This document shows, piece by piece, positions 51,823-61,065 of a DNA stretch of 64,000 bases. How positions within the stretch are numbered: position 1 is the first letter of the stretch; each line of letters begins with the position of its first letter. The notes beneath the pieces were generated by a model, which worked only from the letters and a program-made list of their open reading frames with translations, was not told where the DNA came from and made no database searches. The translations under genes and the position numbers were made by a program. The DNA is from Hermatobates lingyangjiaoensis (lineage: Eukaryota; Arthropoda; Insecta; Hemiptera; Hermatobatidae). The stretch covers positions 218,501-282,500 of the forward strand of contig JAPFBL010000357.1 of the NCBI GenBank assembly GCA_026182355.1. Direction: 5' to 3'.

Positions 51823-53120
51823 TAGTGCTAAATATATGTGGTCGAGTTAAGGAAAACATTCGTTTAAAGATTATATATATTCTCTATAATGTAAGCATGC
51901 AAAACATAAATGACTCTTGAGAAGAAAATCGTTTTAACCCAAATAAGTGCACGATGGGAAACACCTTATATCAGAAGTTCTCCACATGATACATATGGAC
52001 TCACAGGTGTCCACAAAAAGTCAATTAAAGACCACGGATAAAAAAAAAAAATATTTTTGAACTCAAAGTTCTAAGAAAATGATAAAAACTTTTATAAATG
52101 CTGGAAAAATGAAATCTCCGCATATAAAGTTCGTAAGTTTGTTTGTTTCTTTCTTTGTTCACCGATTTTCCATGGAGATAGACACTTGAAATTATAATAC
52201 CTATAATTATTTATAATATATTTATAATAATTATTTATTACCTGAATAATGTTAAATAAAAGAAAATTATTATTTAATTCAAAAAATTGGAGCCAGGGTA
52301 GCCAGTGACATGAGTGCTCGACGATGACAATAGTGCAATGTATTATATATAAATGAAATTTTTTTTAATTTAATATTTACTTAATATAAACACTGGTAAT
52401 AAAGTAAGGTATGGAACCAGAGTAGCCCAGTGGCTTGCGTGCTCGCCGATTACAGTAGCACATATATTATAATTAACGGGGTTCGGGGTTGCCTATAATA
52501 TATAATAAACTATTACATTAGAACTTAAAAATAAATAATTTTAGAAACAAACTTGAACACAACTGTCAGATAAAACACAAATGTTCGAAGGTAATATTCC
52601 TTTCATTAATGTTATTTTATGTTGGGTAAATATATTGAATATTTCAATTTACAAGTTTTGTTTGTTTTAAATATATTTTATTGTGTATATAACTTGAATT
52701 TATGTTTTATTTATTTATATCATAAAATAAACTTTTATTTTACTTTTAAATGGTTTTTATTTTGCTAAATATACTTACTGGGTACATATATCTTGAATTA
52801 TGTTGAGAATACTATATCAAATGCTTGGGACATATAAGAACCTGTTTCCAAGGAACAACAATTAAAATAATCCCTGTCAATCATGTTCAGTGATTTAAGT
52901 TCAATACCTATTGTTATAATTTCTGAGTGACACAAAGGGTCACTGGTAGTCTAGTATTGAATAAAGTAAATATATTTGATATAATAAATTATAATTAATG
53001 AATTGTTTTTTATTTAAGATTCAATGAAAAATAAATAAATGAATATTTTTACCTCGAATATTTTCTTCGTATCTAATCCGGGTTTCACATTCATATATGG
53101 TGAAAACAAATTGAAAGAGG
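51823..53120. other. no gene seen; two short tRNA-like segments
   Basis: GGGTAGCCAGTGACATGAGTGCTC (near 52296, 24 bases split here as GGGTAGCCAGTGAC and ATGAGTGCTC) and AGAGTAGCCCAGTGGCTTGC with GGGGTTCGGGGTTGCC (near 52417-52490) look like tRNA-derived heads of a second SINE type. The rest is AT-rich. Confidence 0.35.
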
Positions 53121-53126
53121 GTAAAG

Positions 53127-53405
53127 AGAGTAGAGTAGTCGAGTGGTTTACGTGCTTGGTAGAAACGAGTTTCATTACTAATTTGGCCCTCGATTTATTC
53201 ATGTGGAAGGGTAAATGAAATCGTATACGCTACGATATAAAGTACTCGTTAAAGATCCCCACACAAAATCCACTTGAGCTATGTTAAATATAAGGCTCTC
53301 AATGTGGAATGTTCATTATTTTGTAGTATATACAAAGGGCCAATCCTTGACTTATTTCAGTTATCAAGTGGTACAGTTACTGCAACCTAACCTAACCTGA
53401 CCTAA
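53127..53405 (+). mobile_element. tRNA-derived SINE, copy 8, old
   Basis: GAGTAGTCGAGTGGTTTACG head, GGCCCTCGATTTATTCATGT, CTCGTTAAAGATCCCCAC and the tail CTGCAACCTAACCTAACCTG. B box degraded. Confidence 0.65.
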
Positions 53406-53606
53406 ACCTATGCAATACTTAAAGTTCATCAAAAGCAATTCTGATGAAGATATTTGAATCGAAATGACTTCATCGAATCATCTTCAATAGGAAACTAATA
53501 GCTGAATCAAGAAGGGGGTTGTTTATTGTTTTTCTATAGACCTAGGTTATCTTAGGTTATACTATGTAAAAGGGATTCCTTTTATATTTTACATTGTGAC
53601 TCCTAG

Positions 53607-53930
53607 GTTGGGTTAGGTTGCAGTGGCAGTCCCACTAGGGAATACACGTAGACCGAGTAATTGGCCCTTTGTGATACCACACAATGAAGATTGATTCTAC
53701 ACTGGGAGTTCTCAATTGTGCCTAACTCAAGTGTATTTAGAGTAGGGATCTTTAACGAATACCTGACATCGTACCGGCTTGGTACCGACGGTTTAACGTC
53801 CTTCTCCGAGGGATGATGAGCTCAGATTTATTCACCTCCCGCATGAGTAAATCGAGGGCCAGGTGGGGATCGAACCCCGGTCCTATCAGTTCAGAGTCGA
53901 GCACGTAACCACTGAGCTAGCCTGGCCCCT
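53607..53930 (-). mobile_element. tRNA-derived SINE, copy 9 (CTAACC-tail subtype)
   Basis: Minus strand: GCCAGGCTAGCTCAGTGG, GGGGTTCGATCCCC, GCCGGTACGATGTCAGGT and tail CTGCAACCTAACCCAACC. Flanks TTGTGACTCCT and TTGCGACTTTT may be a decayed duplication. It is one of the best-preserved heads. Confidence 0.82.
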
Positions 53931-53984
53931 TTGCGACTTTTAAATTTTGCCAAACAGAAGCGTATTTTGAGTAGGAAACTTGTG

Positions 53985-54225
53985 AATTCGAAGTGGCTGA
54001 AGGGTTGCAGGTTAGGCCTGATTTGATTTGGTGTTATGGCTGAAAAGCATAGAACAGAGACAGTCAAAACAGGTTTTTGACTTCCCTCTTCCAGGGATGA
54101 CTTGCTCAGATTGATTCAGCTCCAGTGTGAATAAATCGAGGATTAGAGTAACAATCAAACACCTGATTTACAAGTTCCGAGGCAAGTCTACAATCCACAG
54201 TGCTACTTTGTCCATTCTCTACAAA
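53985..54225 (-). mobile_element. SINE, strongly diverged copy
   Basis: CTCGATTTATTCACACTGGA and CAAGTCATCCCTGGAAGAGG on the minus strand correspond to the SINE body; the head near 54215 is degraded. Confidence 0.45.
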
Positions 54226-55577
54226 CCTAAATACACAAAAAAGAAACTTTTGTTTTCTCTTATAAATGGATTACTTTAGAAACTGCTTGAAACATGAGGA
54301 AAACGTACAAGGTGATTTATAATATTATTACTTACAACATGTTTGTGTAATCTGGTGTCACATTAATAAAATTTAACGCCTATCTCTCAATAGAACGCAA
54401 TTATAATCTTCAGTAATAATTGTAACTCAACATCTCTCTATTCACAAAACACAAGTATCGTCTGTAATGATGCACATGGTCTCTCAACGAACAGTAATAA
54501 CCAAAAACAGTGTTGCCAGATAGTAGAACAGTGTTCCCAATCAAAGTCAGACTACATTTGTTATTATCAATCATATTATATTTATCTCCTGTTATTGTAA
54601 AACCGAATAATAATTAATCATAAAATAATAAAATTATAATAATTGTTTTAAAAAATTATTATTAAAAACTGGTGATAAAACAGTTACCACAATAATTTAA
54701 GCTTTACGTGAAATTACAATCTATACAACTGATGAAAAGAAAGAGATATATATTTAAATTAAATAATATTGCTCACATTAATTATTCCCCCCAAAAAAAA
54801 AAAAAATAATAAATACTTGGTTGAATTCACATGAAAAGTAACCTTCTATTTATCCATATGAAAAGATACTAATTATGTTCATTATATGGAAATGCAAAGT
54901 CATTTTCGATATTGAGGTTTTTTTTTTGTCAAAAATAATTAAAAGACATGTTTTTCAATAATTACTTTGAAGTTTATGAAATGAAAAAAAAATTTGAAAA
55001 AACATCTGTTTAATTAATTTGTTTTTGATGTCGTTTGATATACGTTTTAATAATTTGCTTCCTTTTCTAACGTTACTTTGATCTCTGGCGTGCATTAATT
55101 ATGATTTCAGTATAAATTATTTAAAAATTGAATATCATTTATATGTTATGCCCTTATAATTAGCCAAAATAACTGCATACACTGGATGTAGATAAAGAAA
55201 TTTAAAGTATAGTATTTTTTAAATGAAACTTTAAAACACTGATTTCGATTGAAAGTTATTCATAGATTCATGAAGTATACAGTAAAGCTTCAGGTACTAT
55301 TTTAAAAAAAATTTTTTTTTCCACCTTTTAATAATAAAACAAAGATGGTTTAACACAGCGATAATCAACTATGGTGGTTTATAAACTGAAATGAAAGCTG
55401 GAGTGGTCTACACTCAGCTCTGCCGTAATTAGATTCCATACCATAAATAAATAACAATGGAATTTTTATTATTTCAGAAGTAATTAGTAAGATTATTAAT
55501 AAAATACTACTGTCTTTTCACCTATGATTTTCTCACATATCGACCGGTTTTTGGAACTCATCCATTGAGGCTTTTTA

Positions 55578-55580
<3 letters not shown>
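54226..55580. other. no gene seen; AT-rich
   Basis: No coding frame or recognised repeat. Confidence 0.45.

Positions 55581-55581
<1 letters not shown>

Positions 55582-55640
<59 letters not shown>
55582..55640. repeat. (TA)n microsatellite
   Basis: About 29 TA units abutting the PLE element that follows. Confidence 0.9.
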
Positions 55641-55642
<2 letters not shown>

Positions 55643-55674
55643 GGTAACTCACCACAAATTAAAGAAGATAGTCG

Positions 55675-55708
55675 CTCTAAGGCCTTTCGTTTTCACGTCG
55701 TCAGAGAG
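55675..55708 (-). ncRNA. minimal hammerhead-like motif, HP-P, downstream of PLE stop
   Basis: Minus strand: CUCU, CUGACGA, C, stem II GU/AC with GAAA loop, GAAA, GGCC, UU, AGAG. It begins about 25 nt downstream of the PLE stop codon, in the sense orientation. This places the motif family physically in a PLE 3' region. Confidence 0.7.
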
Positions 55709-55733
55709 CAAGTGAATACAAGTTGTAAGCAGG

Positions 55734-56339
55734 TTATGAATTTTGATTTAAAGAAGGAGTAAGATTGGCATCATTGACAGTATTTTTCCTTATAACTGTT
55801 GAAATAGTCTTGATTTGTTTGATAATTCCTTCAATTAGAAATTCATCTAATTTAAAAAGGCCTGGACTAGTGTTGACCAAGTTCTTAGAAAAGTCTTTTA
55901 TGAGGGCGCTTTCAACAATGTTTCTTCTTCTTTCACATGACATAAAAACCAACTCCTTTGCTTCTTTCCAGTTAATTATGTGATTTTTGTCTCTAATGTG
56001 TAGGAACAAGGCACTTTTATCATCTTGTCTTCTAACTGAATACTGATGTTGCTTAATCCTTGTATCCATTCCTTTTCCCGTCTGTCCAATATAAGCCAAC
56101 TCGCAATCCTTGCAAGGAATTCTGTATACACAACAGTTTTTTCGGCTTCTTTTAGAGTTATGGACAAGTCTATTTGACAAATTACCACCACTACTAAATG
56201 CAACTGAGATATCTAGCTTCTTCAACAAATATGGAATGTCTTTTAAACATGGGCTGTAGGGAACCACCAGCAAATTCCTTCTTGAAAAACGTTCCTCACT
56301 TACAGATGACATCAAAGATTGTTTGGCTTTTTTCATCAC
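55734..56339 (-). CDS. PLE C-terminal region with GIY-YIG endonuclease (partial)
   Basis: A 201-codon uninterrupted frame. Residues 1-90 are the linker (RRNLLVVPYSPCLKDI...LLKKL...NLSNRLVHNSK). The GIY-YIG domain starts near residue 92 with CVYRIPCKDCELAYIGQTGK, followed by TRIKQHQYSVR, then ALFLHIRDKNHIINW with the histidine-containing motif, and KELVFMSCERRRNIVESALI with the conserved Arg/Glu region. This endonuclease nicks DNA for PLE insertion. The CCHH-type cysteines before YIG (IPCKDC) are the usual PLE features. The first Met shown is not the protein start: coding continues upstream in another frame. The domain itself looks intact, so loss of function comes from truncation. Confidence 0.85.
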   Translation of the reverse strand: MMKKAKQSLMSSVSEERFSRRNLLVVPYSPCLKDIPYLLKKLDISVAFSSGGNLSNRLVHNSKRSRKNCCVYRIPCKDCELAYIGQTGKGMDTRIKQHQYSVRRQDDKSALFLHIRDKNHIINWKEAKELVFMSCERRRNIVESALIKDFSKNLVNTSPGLFKLDEFLIEGIIKQIKTISTVIRKNTVNDANLTPSLNQNS

Positions 56340-56518
56340 GTTATCAATTAATTTTTTGGATACATTAGAGAGGTTGAAACTTTTTAAATATATTTAATTT
56401 CTTCTTCTAAAAATGGTTCACTGCAAATTTCGAAAGCTCTCAAAAACATGCTATTAAAAACGGATTTTTTGACACTGAGGGGGTGTGCCGAGAAGAAATG
56501 AACATAAGAGGATACATT
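56340..56518 (-). pseudogene. PLE reverse-transcriptase C-terminal piece, frame-shifted
   Basis: Reads YVHFFSAHPLSVKKSVFNSM then LRAFEICSEPFLEEEIKYI and a stop. One base appears to be missing there; in the next frame SFNLSNVSKKLIDNVMKKA continues directly into the endonuclease frame. YxHxxSxHPxSVKxSV is the typical PLE block just after the reverse-transcriptase core. Everything upstream, including the catalytic YVDD, is absent. Confidence 0.75.
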
Positions 56519-56531
56519 TGTAAATCCTCTT

Positions 56532-56723
56532 ATGTTCATTGTTGAAAGCGCCCTCATAAAAGACTTTTCTAAGAACTTGGTCAACACTAGTCCAGGCTTT
56601 TTTAAATTAGATGAATTTCTAATTGAAGGAATTATCAAACAAATCAAGACTATTTCAACAGTTATAGGGAAAAATACTGTCAATGATTCCAATCTTACTC
56701 CTTCTTTAAATCAAAATTCATAA
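56532..56723 (+). pseudogene. inverted copy of the PLE endonuclease C-terminal end
   Basis: Reads IVESALIKDFSKNLVNTSPG then FKLDEFLIEGIIKQIKTIST, matching the last 63 residues of the minus-strand frame with a few changes (G for R, S for A). It is the coding part of the inverted right arm. Confidence 0.8.
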
Positions 56724-56748
56724 CCTGCTTACAACTTGTATTCACTTG

Positions 56749-56782
56749 CTCTCTGACGACGTGAAAACAAAAGGCCTTAGAG
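56749..56782 (+). ncRNA. hammerhead-like motif, HP-P, core mutated
   Basis: Same layout as 55675-55708 but the GAAA box is AAAA (G12 changed to A), which abolishes activity in known hammerheads. Stem I CUCU/AGAG and spacer GGCC are kept. Confidence 0.55.
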
Positions 56783-56847
56783 CGACTATCTTCTTTAATT
56801 TGTGGTGAGTTACATGAATATTTATATCACGTGTTATTGTGACAATT

Positions 56848-56885
<38 letters not shown>

Positions 56886-56891
<6 letters not shown>

Positions 56892-57115
56892 ATTTCACAT
56901 AAACACGTGAAATAACAATCAATGACCAAACCATAATATGAAATTGGAAAACAAGACTAAGGTCCTTCATAAGATCTTTCAACCGTAACAAGCGGTCTTC
57001 GTCAGAGTCAAAAATCCAACTGACTCAGTTGGGTTTTTGACTCTGACGAAGACCGCTTGTTGCGGTTGAAGGACCTTAGTCTTGTTTTCCCATTTCATAT
57101 TGTGGTTTAATCATT
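56886..57115. mobile_element. HP-A fold-back with altered left arm
   Basis: The left arm contains an extra AAGGTCCTTCAT before AAGATCTTTCAACC, so the GATCTT segment is partly duplicated with a GGTCC variant. The right arm reads GAAGGACC instead of GAAAGATC. The variant therefore appears in both arms. Confidence 0.75.
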
Positions 57116-57134
57116 GTATATATATATATATATA

Positions 57135-57326
57135 AAAAGGTTTCACATAAACACGTGAAATAACAATCAATGATCAAACCACAATAAGAAATGGGAAAAC
57201 AAGACTAAGATCTTTCAACCGTAACAAGCGGTCTTCGTCGTTGGGTTTTTGACTCTGACGAAGACCGCTTGATACGGTTGAAAGATCTTAGTCTTGTTTT
57301 CCCATTTCTTATTCTGGTTTGATCAT
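57135..57326. mobile_element. HP-A fold-back, short centre
   Basis: The left arm loses the segment after CTTCGTC, so the arms meet at TTCGTCGTTGGG. The right arm is complete. Confidence 0.75.
57251..57293 (+). ncRNA. minimal hammerhead-like motif, HP-A
   Basis: Consensus core in the right arm; one loop change (CTTGATA for CTTGTTA). Confidence 0.65.
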
Positions 57327-57345
57327 ATATATATATTTATTTATT

Positions 57346-57530
57346 TATAATTCAAAAACGAAGGATAAGAACACACAGAGAAACTTACACACTTACAAAC
57401 TCGAATTTTTGGATGATCCGAATTCAGGAGAAAAGAGAATTGGCGGACAAGCACGCCAGAAACACAACAGCAGGAAACCGTACCGGCAACCGACCGCGCT
57501 GCCACGTGCGCCCGCTTCATGAAGTAATGA
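57346..57530 (-). mobile_element. single-arm HP-F copy
   Basis: TTCAAAAACGAAGGATAAGA and ACTCGAATTTTTGGATGATC; GC-rich tail CCGACCGCGCTGCCACGTGC. The minus-strand boxes are degraded (CUGAAUUC). Confidence 0.55.
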
Positions 57531-57945
57531 AGTAGAAAAGAATAGAAGAAATAAAATTAAAATCAAGGTAAGCAGTTCTGGTTGATTGAAGGTAAAATAA
57601 ACAACAGGAAAATAAATGAAGTATGAAAAGGAATACGGCGAAAAATACCTAAAAGCATGAATAAGGAAGATAAAAGAGTTGGTAAGGCGATGAGAAACAA
57701 TTGAAAATACATAGAATAAGATCAATTAAATAAATAAGTATAATAAAATAAATAAATAAGAATAAAAAAAATAAATAAATAGAAAATATTTGTATTGCTT
57801 AAGGTTTAATCCAGGTTTGGTACGAGCCTTGAGTAACCAGATGAGGGCCTCCTTGGATGCTCTAAGAGTTACGGTATAGTCATCAGGGGGGATCTGTCGC
57901 AGGATCTGTACTCTGAAGCATTCACTAAAGGGTAGACCGTGGGAC
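57531..57945. other. no gene seen
   Basis: A purine-rich AAATAAATAAAT-type stretch (57720-57790) and a mixed-complexity segment at 57800-57945 not matching any repeat here. Confidence 0.4.
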
Positions 57946-57961
57946 CGTGTATATATATATA

Positions 57962-58077
57962 TATAAAGATTTCACATAAACAACTGGTTAGGTTTTTGAC
58001 TCTGACGAAGACCGCTTGTTACGTTTGAAAGATCTTAGTCTTCTTTTCCCATTTCTTATTGTTGTTTGATCATTGAT
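57962..58077 (+). mobile_element. HP-A copy, left arm mostly deleted
   Basis: GATTTCACATAAACAACTGG joins the left terminal block directly to the right arm, which is complete to TTGTTTGATCATTGAT. Confidence 0.7.
57998..58040 (+). ncRNA. minimal hammerhead-like motif, HP-A variant
   Basis: Core boxes intact; stem II GACCG/CGUUU loses one pair. The partner arm is absent. Confidence 0.5.
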
Positions 58078-58084
58078 TATATAT

Positions 58085-58230
58085 ATATATTCAGGTAACT
58101 CACCACAAATGAATGAAGATAGTCGCTCTGAGGCCTTTCGTTTTCACGTCGTCAGAGCGACTATCTTCATTCATTTGTGGTGAGTTGCCTGAATATTTAT
58201 ATCACGTGTTATTGTGAGAATTTTGTATAT
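58085..58230. mobile_element. HP-P fold-back, compact
   Basis: CAGGTAACTCACCACAAATG and complement; identical ends to the PLE copy at 55.6-56.8 kb, but without coding sequence. The arms fold directly around one hammerhead. This shows the non-autonomous hairpins share termini with a coding PLE. Confidence 0.8.
58122..58162 (-). ncRNA. minimal hammerhead-like motif, HP-P
   Basis: GUCGCU, CUGACGA, C, GU/AC with GAAA loop, GAAA, GGCC, UC, AGAGCGAC. Stem I is longer than in the PLE copy, with a two-base bulge. Confidence 0.6.
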
Positions 58231-58247
58231 ATATATATATATATATA

Positions 58248-58502
58248 CACTTTTTCGTTGAAAATATGATCCAAAACGTACAAATATAGTTCATTATAGA
58301 CAAAGAAACATAGATAAATCAAAAGAACACACTTACAGTCTCTAATTTTCGGTTTGAACCCGGGTCTCCAACCATCTCTGAACCAGTGCGCTTGGTTTCC
58401 CTCTCTTATCTCTCCTGAAGACGGTTCAAACCGAAAATTAGAGACATTAAGTGTGTTCTTTTGATTTCTCTATGTTTCTTTGTCTATATTGAACTATATA
58501 TA
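58248..58502. mobile_element. HP-D fold-back
   Basis: Arms from CACTTTTTCGTTGAAAATAT and AGTTCATTATAGACAAAGAA to the complement near 58480. (TA)n on both sides. The right arm has an intact hammerhead; in the left arm stem II is interrupted by a CGGGTCTCC insertion. Confidence 0.75.
58411..58444 (+). ncRNA. minimal hammerhead-like motif, HP-D
   Basis: UCUC, CUGAAGA, C, stem II GGUU/AACC, GAAA, AU, UA, GAGA. Core intact. Confidence 0.65.
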
Positions 58503-58504
58503 TA

Positions 58505-58600
58505 TAATTTGGAATTCTTTAATTGGAATTTCCGGCCCATGGCCAGTCTTTGAAAATATAATCTGGCCCACAGCTGAACAGAGGTTGGCCATGCACGGCT
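58505..58600 (-). mobile_element. hAT-like 3' end fragment
   Basis: TCCGGCCCATGGCCAG, TCTGGCCCACAGCTG and GAGGTTGGCCATGC are the GGCCC-type blocks typical of Charlie-class hAT ends. No partner found. Confidence 0.35.
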
Positions 58601-59115
58601 CAGAGCTAAGGGTTTCAGCAAGGCAATTTCTTGAAAAATAAACTACCACTATTACCAAAGCAACTTCGTTTAGAGAACTTAATTACGATTTGAAACATTT
58701 GTTACAATCTATTGTTTACATTTGGGTTATAGAAACTGCGTGAATTGACAGTATGAAAATGCGAGCGTTATTTTCATGAAATATACTTTTGCAGAATAAG
58801 TTTTGAAGAAAGAAATATCATTTATTAGTTGGAAAAAGAAAAAGAAAAAAAAATGTTTTGAAGATAGTATAGGACATATTGTATTCTAGATGTTTCAAGA
58901 ATGGCTTATCACAATTGGTTAAGAACAAACAAGGCAAGAGGATTAAGAGATAAAAATCTCTTGCTTGGTGTACTTTTAGCCAGACAAAGTTGGATATATG
59001 AGACTTTGTTATAGAGATATGTTTGGGTGGTGGGGGGCAGGGGGGAGGGGGGAGGTGATGGTGGGTGAAAGGAGATGGAAAAAGAGGAAAGTGTTGAAGA
59101 TAACCTGACGACTTA
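58601..59115. other. no gene seen
   Basis: A G-rich GGTGGGGGGCAGGGGGGAGG stretch near 59030. The minus frame here is a low-complexity artefact. Confidence 0.4.
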
Positions 59116-59121
59116 TCCCTG

Positions 59122-59167
<46 letters not shown>
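59122..59167. repeat. (CA)n microsatellite
   Basis: Pure CA tract. Confidence 0.9.
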
Positions 59168-59169
<2 letters not shown>

Positions 59170-59640
59170 TGATTCGTTCTCTTTCTTATCCATTTATATT
59201 CCCCTGTAAATCCCCCCTTTGCACAACTATGCTAATATTATTACCACTTTGCGAGCCAACAGGCAGCATTACAGTTCTCTAGTTCTTTATCCAGATCCCT
59301 TCTCCATCATGTTAGTACTTTCAGCAATCAATCTTATTTTATTTTATTTTTTTTTTAGTTAAACTAAAATACACATCCTTTATGAAAAAAAAAAGAAGTT
59401 AAATACTGGTATAATAAATAATGTATGGAAGCGTAAAACCTTTAGGAATGTACTGGTGGGTAAGTGCTAGTCATTTTTAATTTGCTAACCATTTACATAA
59501 TATTTTTCTTATATAACAGGAAGTTATATAAGAAAGATATATAAGTGTATATGTGTGGTTGGTACCATGTGTACCAATGGGATCATTATTGTTATTATCC
59601 ATGATTTTCATGCATTTAGACCATATTTCTCATATATCCA
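59168..59640. other. no gene seen
   Basis: No recognised frame or repeat; TTATATAAGAAAGATATATA forms a small palindromic area near 59510-59545. Confidence 0.4.
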
Positions 59641-59729
59641 TATATATATATATATATAAATAAAAAGATTTCACATAAACACGTGAAACAACAATCAATG
59701 ATTAAACCACAATAAGAATGGGAAAACAA

Positions 59730-59772
59730 GACTGAGATCTTTCAACCGTAACAAGCGGTCTTCGTCAGAGTC
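59730..59772 (-). ncRNA. minimal hammerhead-like motif, HP-A
   Basis: As consensus, except that the UH pair is UC instead of UU, which is the preferred cleavage triplet context in known hammerheads. Confidence 0.68.
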
Positions 59773-59802
59773 AAAAACCCCAAAAAAATCAGTTGGGTTT
59801 TT

Positions 59803-59845
59803 GACTCTGACGAAGACCGCTTGTTACGGTTGAAAGATCTTAGTC
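59803..59845 (+). ncRNA. minimal hammerhead-like motif, HP-A
   Basis: Consensus HP-A core in the right arm. Confidence 0.68.
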
Positions 59846-59894
59846 TTGTTTTCCCATTCTTATTGTGGTTTAATCATATATATATACACATACC

Positions 59895-60150
59895 ATGATA
59901 AACGAAAAACGGTCCGGCAGGACAGATAACACTTAAAATAAACAGTGACACATAGGCTGAAACATAACAAAGACTAATTTTCAATATTTCGACTGCCAAT
60001 AGGTATAGAGGTTGCACAGTCCCTCTACATTTTCTGCCAAACATCATTTAACACAGAGGGACTGTGCAACCTCTATACCTATTGGCAGAACGAATGAGGC
60101 TTTTTGCTGAGAAGCGGGCAACTGGGACCTTATGCATGGACCTGTAAACT
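59895..60150. mobile_element. HP-O fold-back
   Basis: A 33-bp perfect inner arm (TGCCAATAGGTATAGAGGTT start, 59993-60025) pairs with 60056-60089. Upstream AAACGGTCCGGCAGGACAGA recalls the outer end of HP-N. The minus strand shows GGCAGUCGAAAUAUUGAAAA near the arm but no CUGANGA box. Confidence 0.6.
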
Positions 60151-60174
60151 CCACTTCCATTGGTCAACATCGCA

Positions 60175-60204
<30 letters not shown>

Positions 60205-60205
<1 letters not shown>

Positions 60206-60435
60206 CACTTTAACGACACTACTATATACTTTCTTTAACGACAGAAAGACACTACAGAACTCACTTCGATATTTCGACATCCGTCGTCATCGGGAAGAAG
60301 TGCGAAGTACTCGCGTTGAGAAGCGAACTGCTACTCATAAATATATATTTTCTTCAACAGATAGAAAAGAACAGAAAAAGTCACTATAGAACTCCCTTCG
60401 ATATTTCGTCATCCGTCCTCAGGAAGACAGAGAAC
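60205..60435 (-). mobile_element. two HP-B arms in tandem
   Basis: Two successive left arms: TCACTTCGATATTTCGACAT (60261) and TCCCTTCGATATTTCGTCAT (60393). The first has CCGAUGA instead of CUGAUGA. Confidence 0.6.
60396..60426 (-). ncRNA. minimal hammerhead-like motif, HP-B
   Basis: CUUC, CUGAGGA, C, short stem II, GAAA, UA, UC, GAAG. Stem I pairs fully; stem II is weak in this copy. Confidence 0.45.
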
Positions 60436-60448
60436 CTTTTCAAGAAGC

Positions 60449-60522
60449 AAGTTTCTGTAAATTATGGTTACATTTTTAATAATATATACTTATAAAAAGG
60501 GCTGCTACCAACATTTACAATG
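60449..60522 (+). pseudogene. PLE N-terminal coding fragment
   Basis: KKQVSVNYGYIFNNIYL, a stop, then KGLLPTFTMYI, matching the FNNxCLxEGLLPxYTN end. It lies directly downstream of HP-B and upstream of an HP-A hairpin. Confidence 0.55.
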
Positions 60523-60529
60523 TATATAT

Positions 60530-60786
60530 AATGATTTCACAATAAACACGACAAATAAGAATAAATATTCAAACCAAAGTAAGAAATGGAAAAAAAAGAC
60601 TAAGATCTTTCAATGGTAACAACTGGCCTTCATCAGAGTCAAAACCAACTTCCCAAACCAACAAGTTGTGTTTGACTCTGGCGAAGACCACTTGTTATGG
60701 TTGAAAGATTTTTGTCTTGTTTTCCCATTTCATATTGTGGTTTCATCATTGATAATTGTTTCACGTGTTTATAGTTAAATCTTGTT
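60530..60786. mobile_element. HP-A fold-back, old
   Basis: GATTTCACAATAAACACGAC to CACGTGTTTATAGTTAAATC. Both hammerhead boxes are changed (CUGGCGA right, CUGAUGA with damaged stems left). Confidence 0.7.
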
Positions 60787-60803
60787 GTATATATACACAA
60801 TTA

Positions 60804-61065
60804 AGAGAAACGGTCCAGCGGACTTTTTTAAATAAAATAAATTCAAAACGAAGGAAACACACAGAAAGACACAGACATAACTCACATCGATATTTCGACC
60901 ATCGTCGTCATCAGGAGGTGTGAAGAGTCCCACTACCTGCGGTAGGAAGGCAGGAAGACCACCCTGCCTTCCTGCGGGACTCTTCGCTCTTCACACCTCC
61001 TGATGGTCGAAATATAGATGTGAGTTATGTCTGTGTCTTTCTGTGTGTTTCCTTCGTTTTGAATT

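Larger units (their letters stand above)
55641..56822 (-). mobile_element. 5'-truncated PLE copy with inverted 3' duplication
   Basis: The main copy runs on the minus strand from about 56518 to 55641: end of the reverse transcriptase, linker, GIY-YIG endonuclease, stop, hammerhead motif, 3' end. Its 3' portion is repeated inverted at 56539-56822, with about 280 bp of near-identical arms (left 55641-55921). The junction is a 16-bp palindrome pair ATGAACATAAGAGGAT / complement around a 10-bp loop (56498-56540). 5' truncation with an inverted 3' copy is common for PLEs. (TA)n tracts lie on both outer sides. Confidence 0.85.
59662..59877. mobile_element. HP-A fold-back, both hammerheads intact
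   Basis: Left end GATTTCACATAAACACGTGA; arms nearly perfect; short (TA)n on both sides. Confidence 0.82.

Noticed and set aside
57393..57725. 110-codon minus-strand frame
   Set aside because: Part overlaps an HP-F arm and the rest is low-complexity A-rich DNA.
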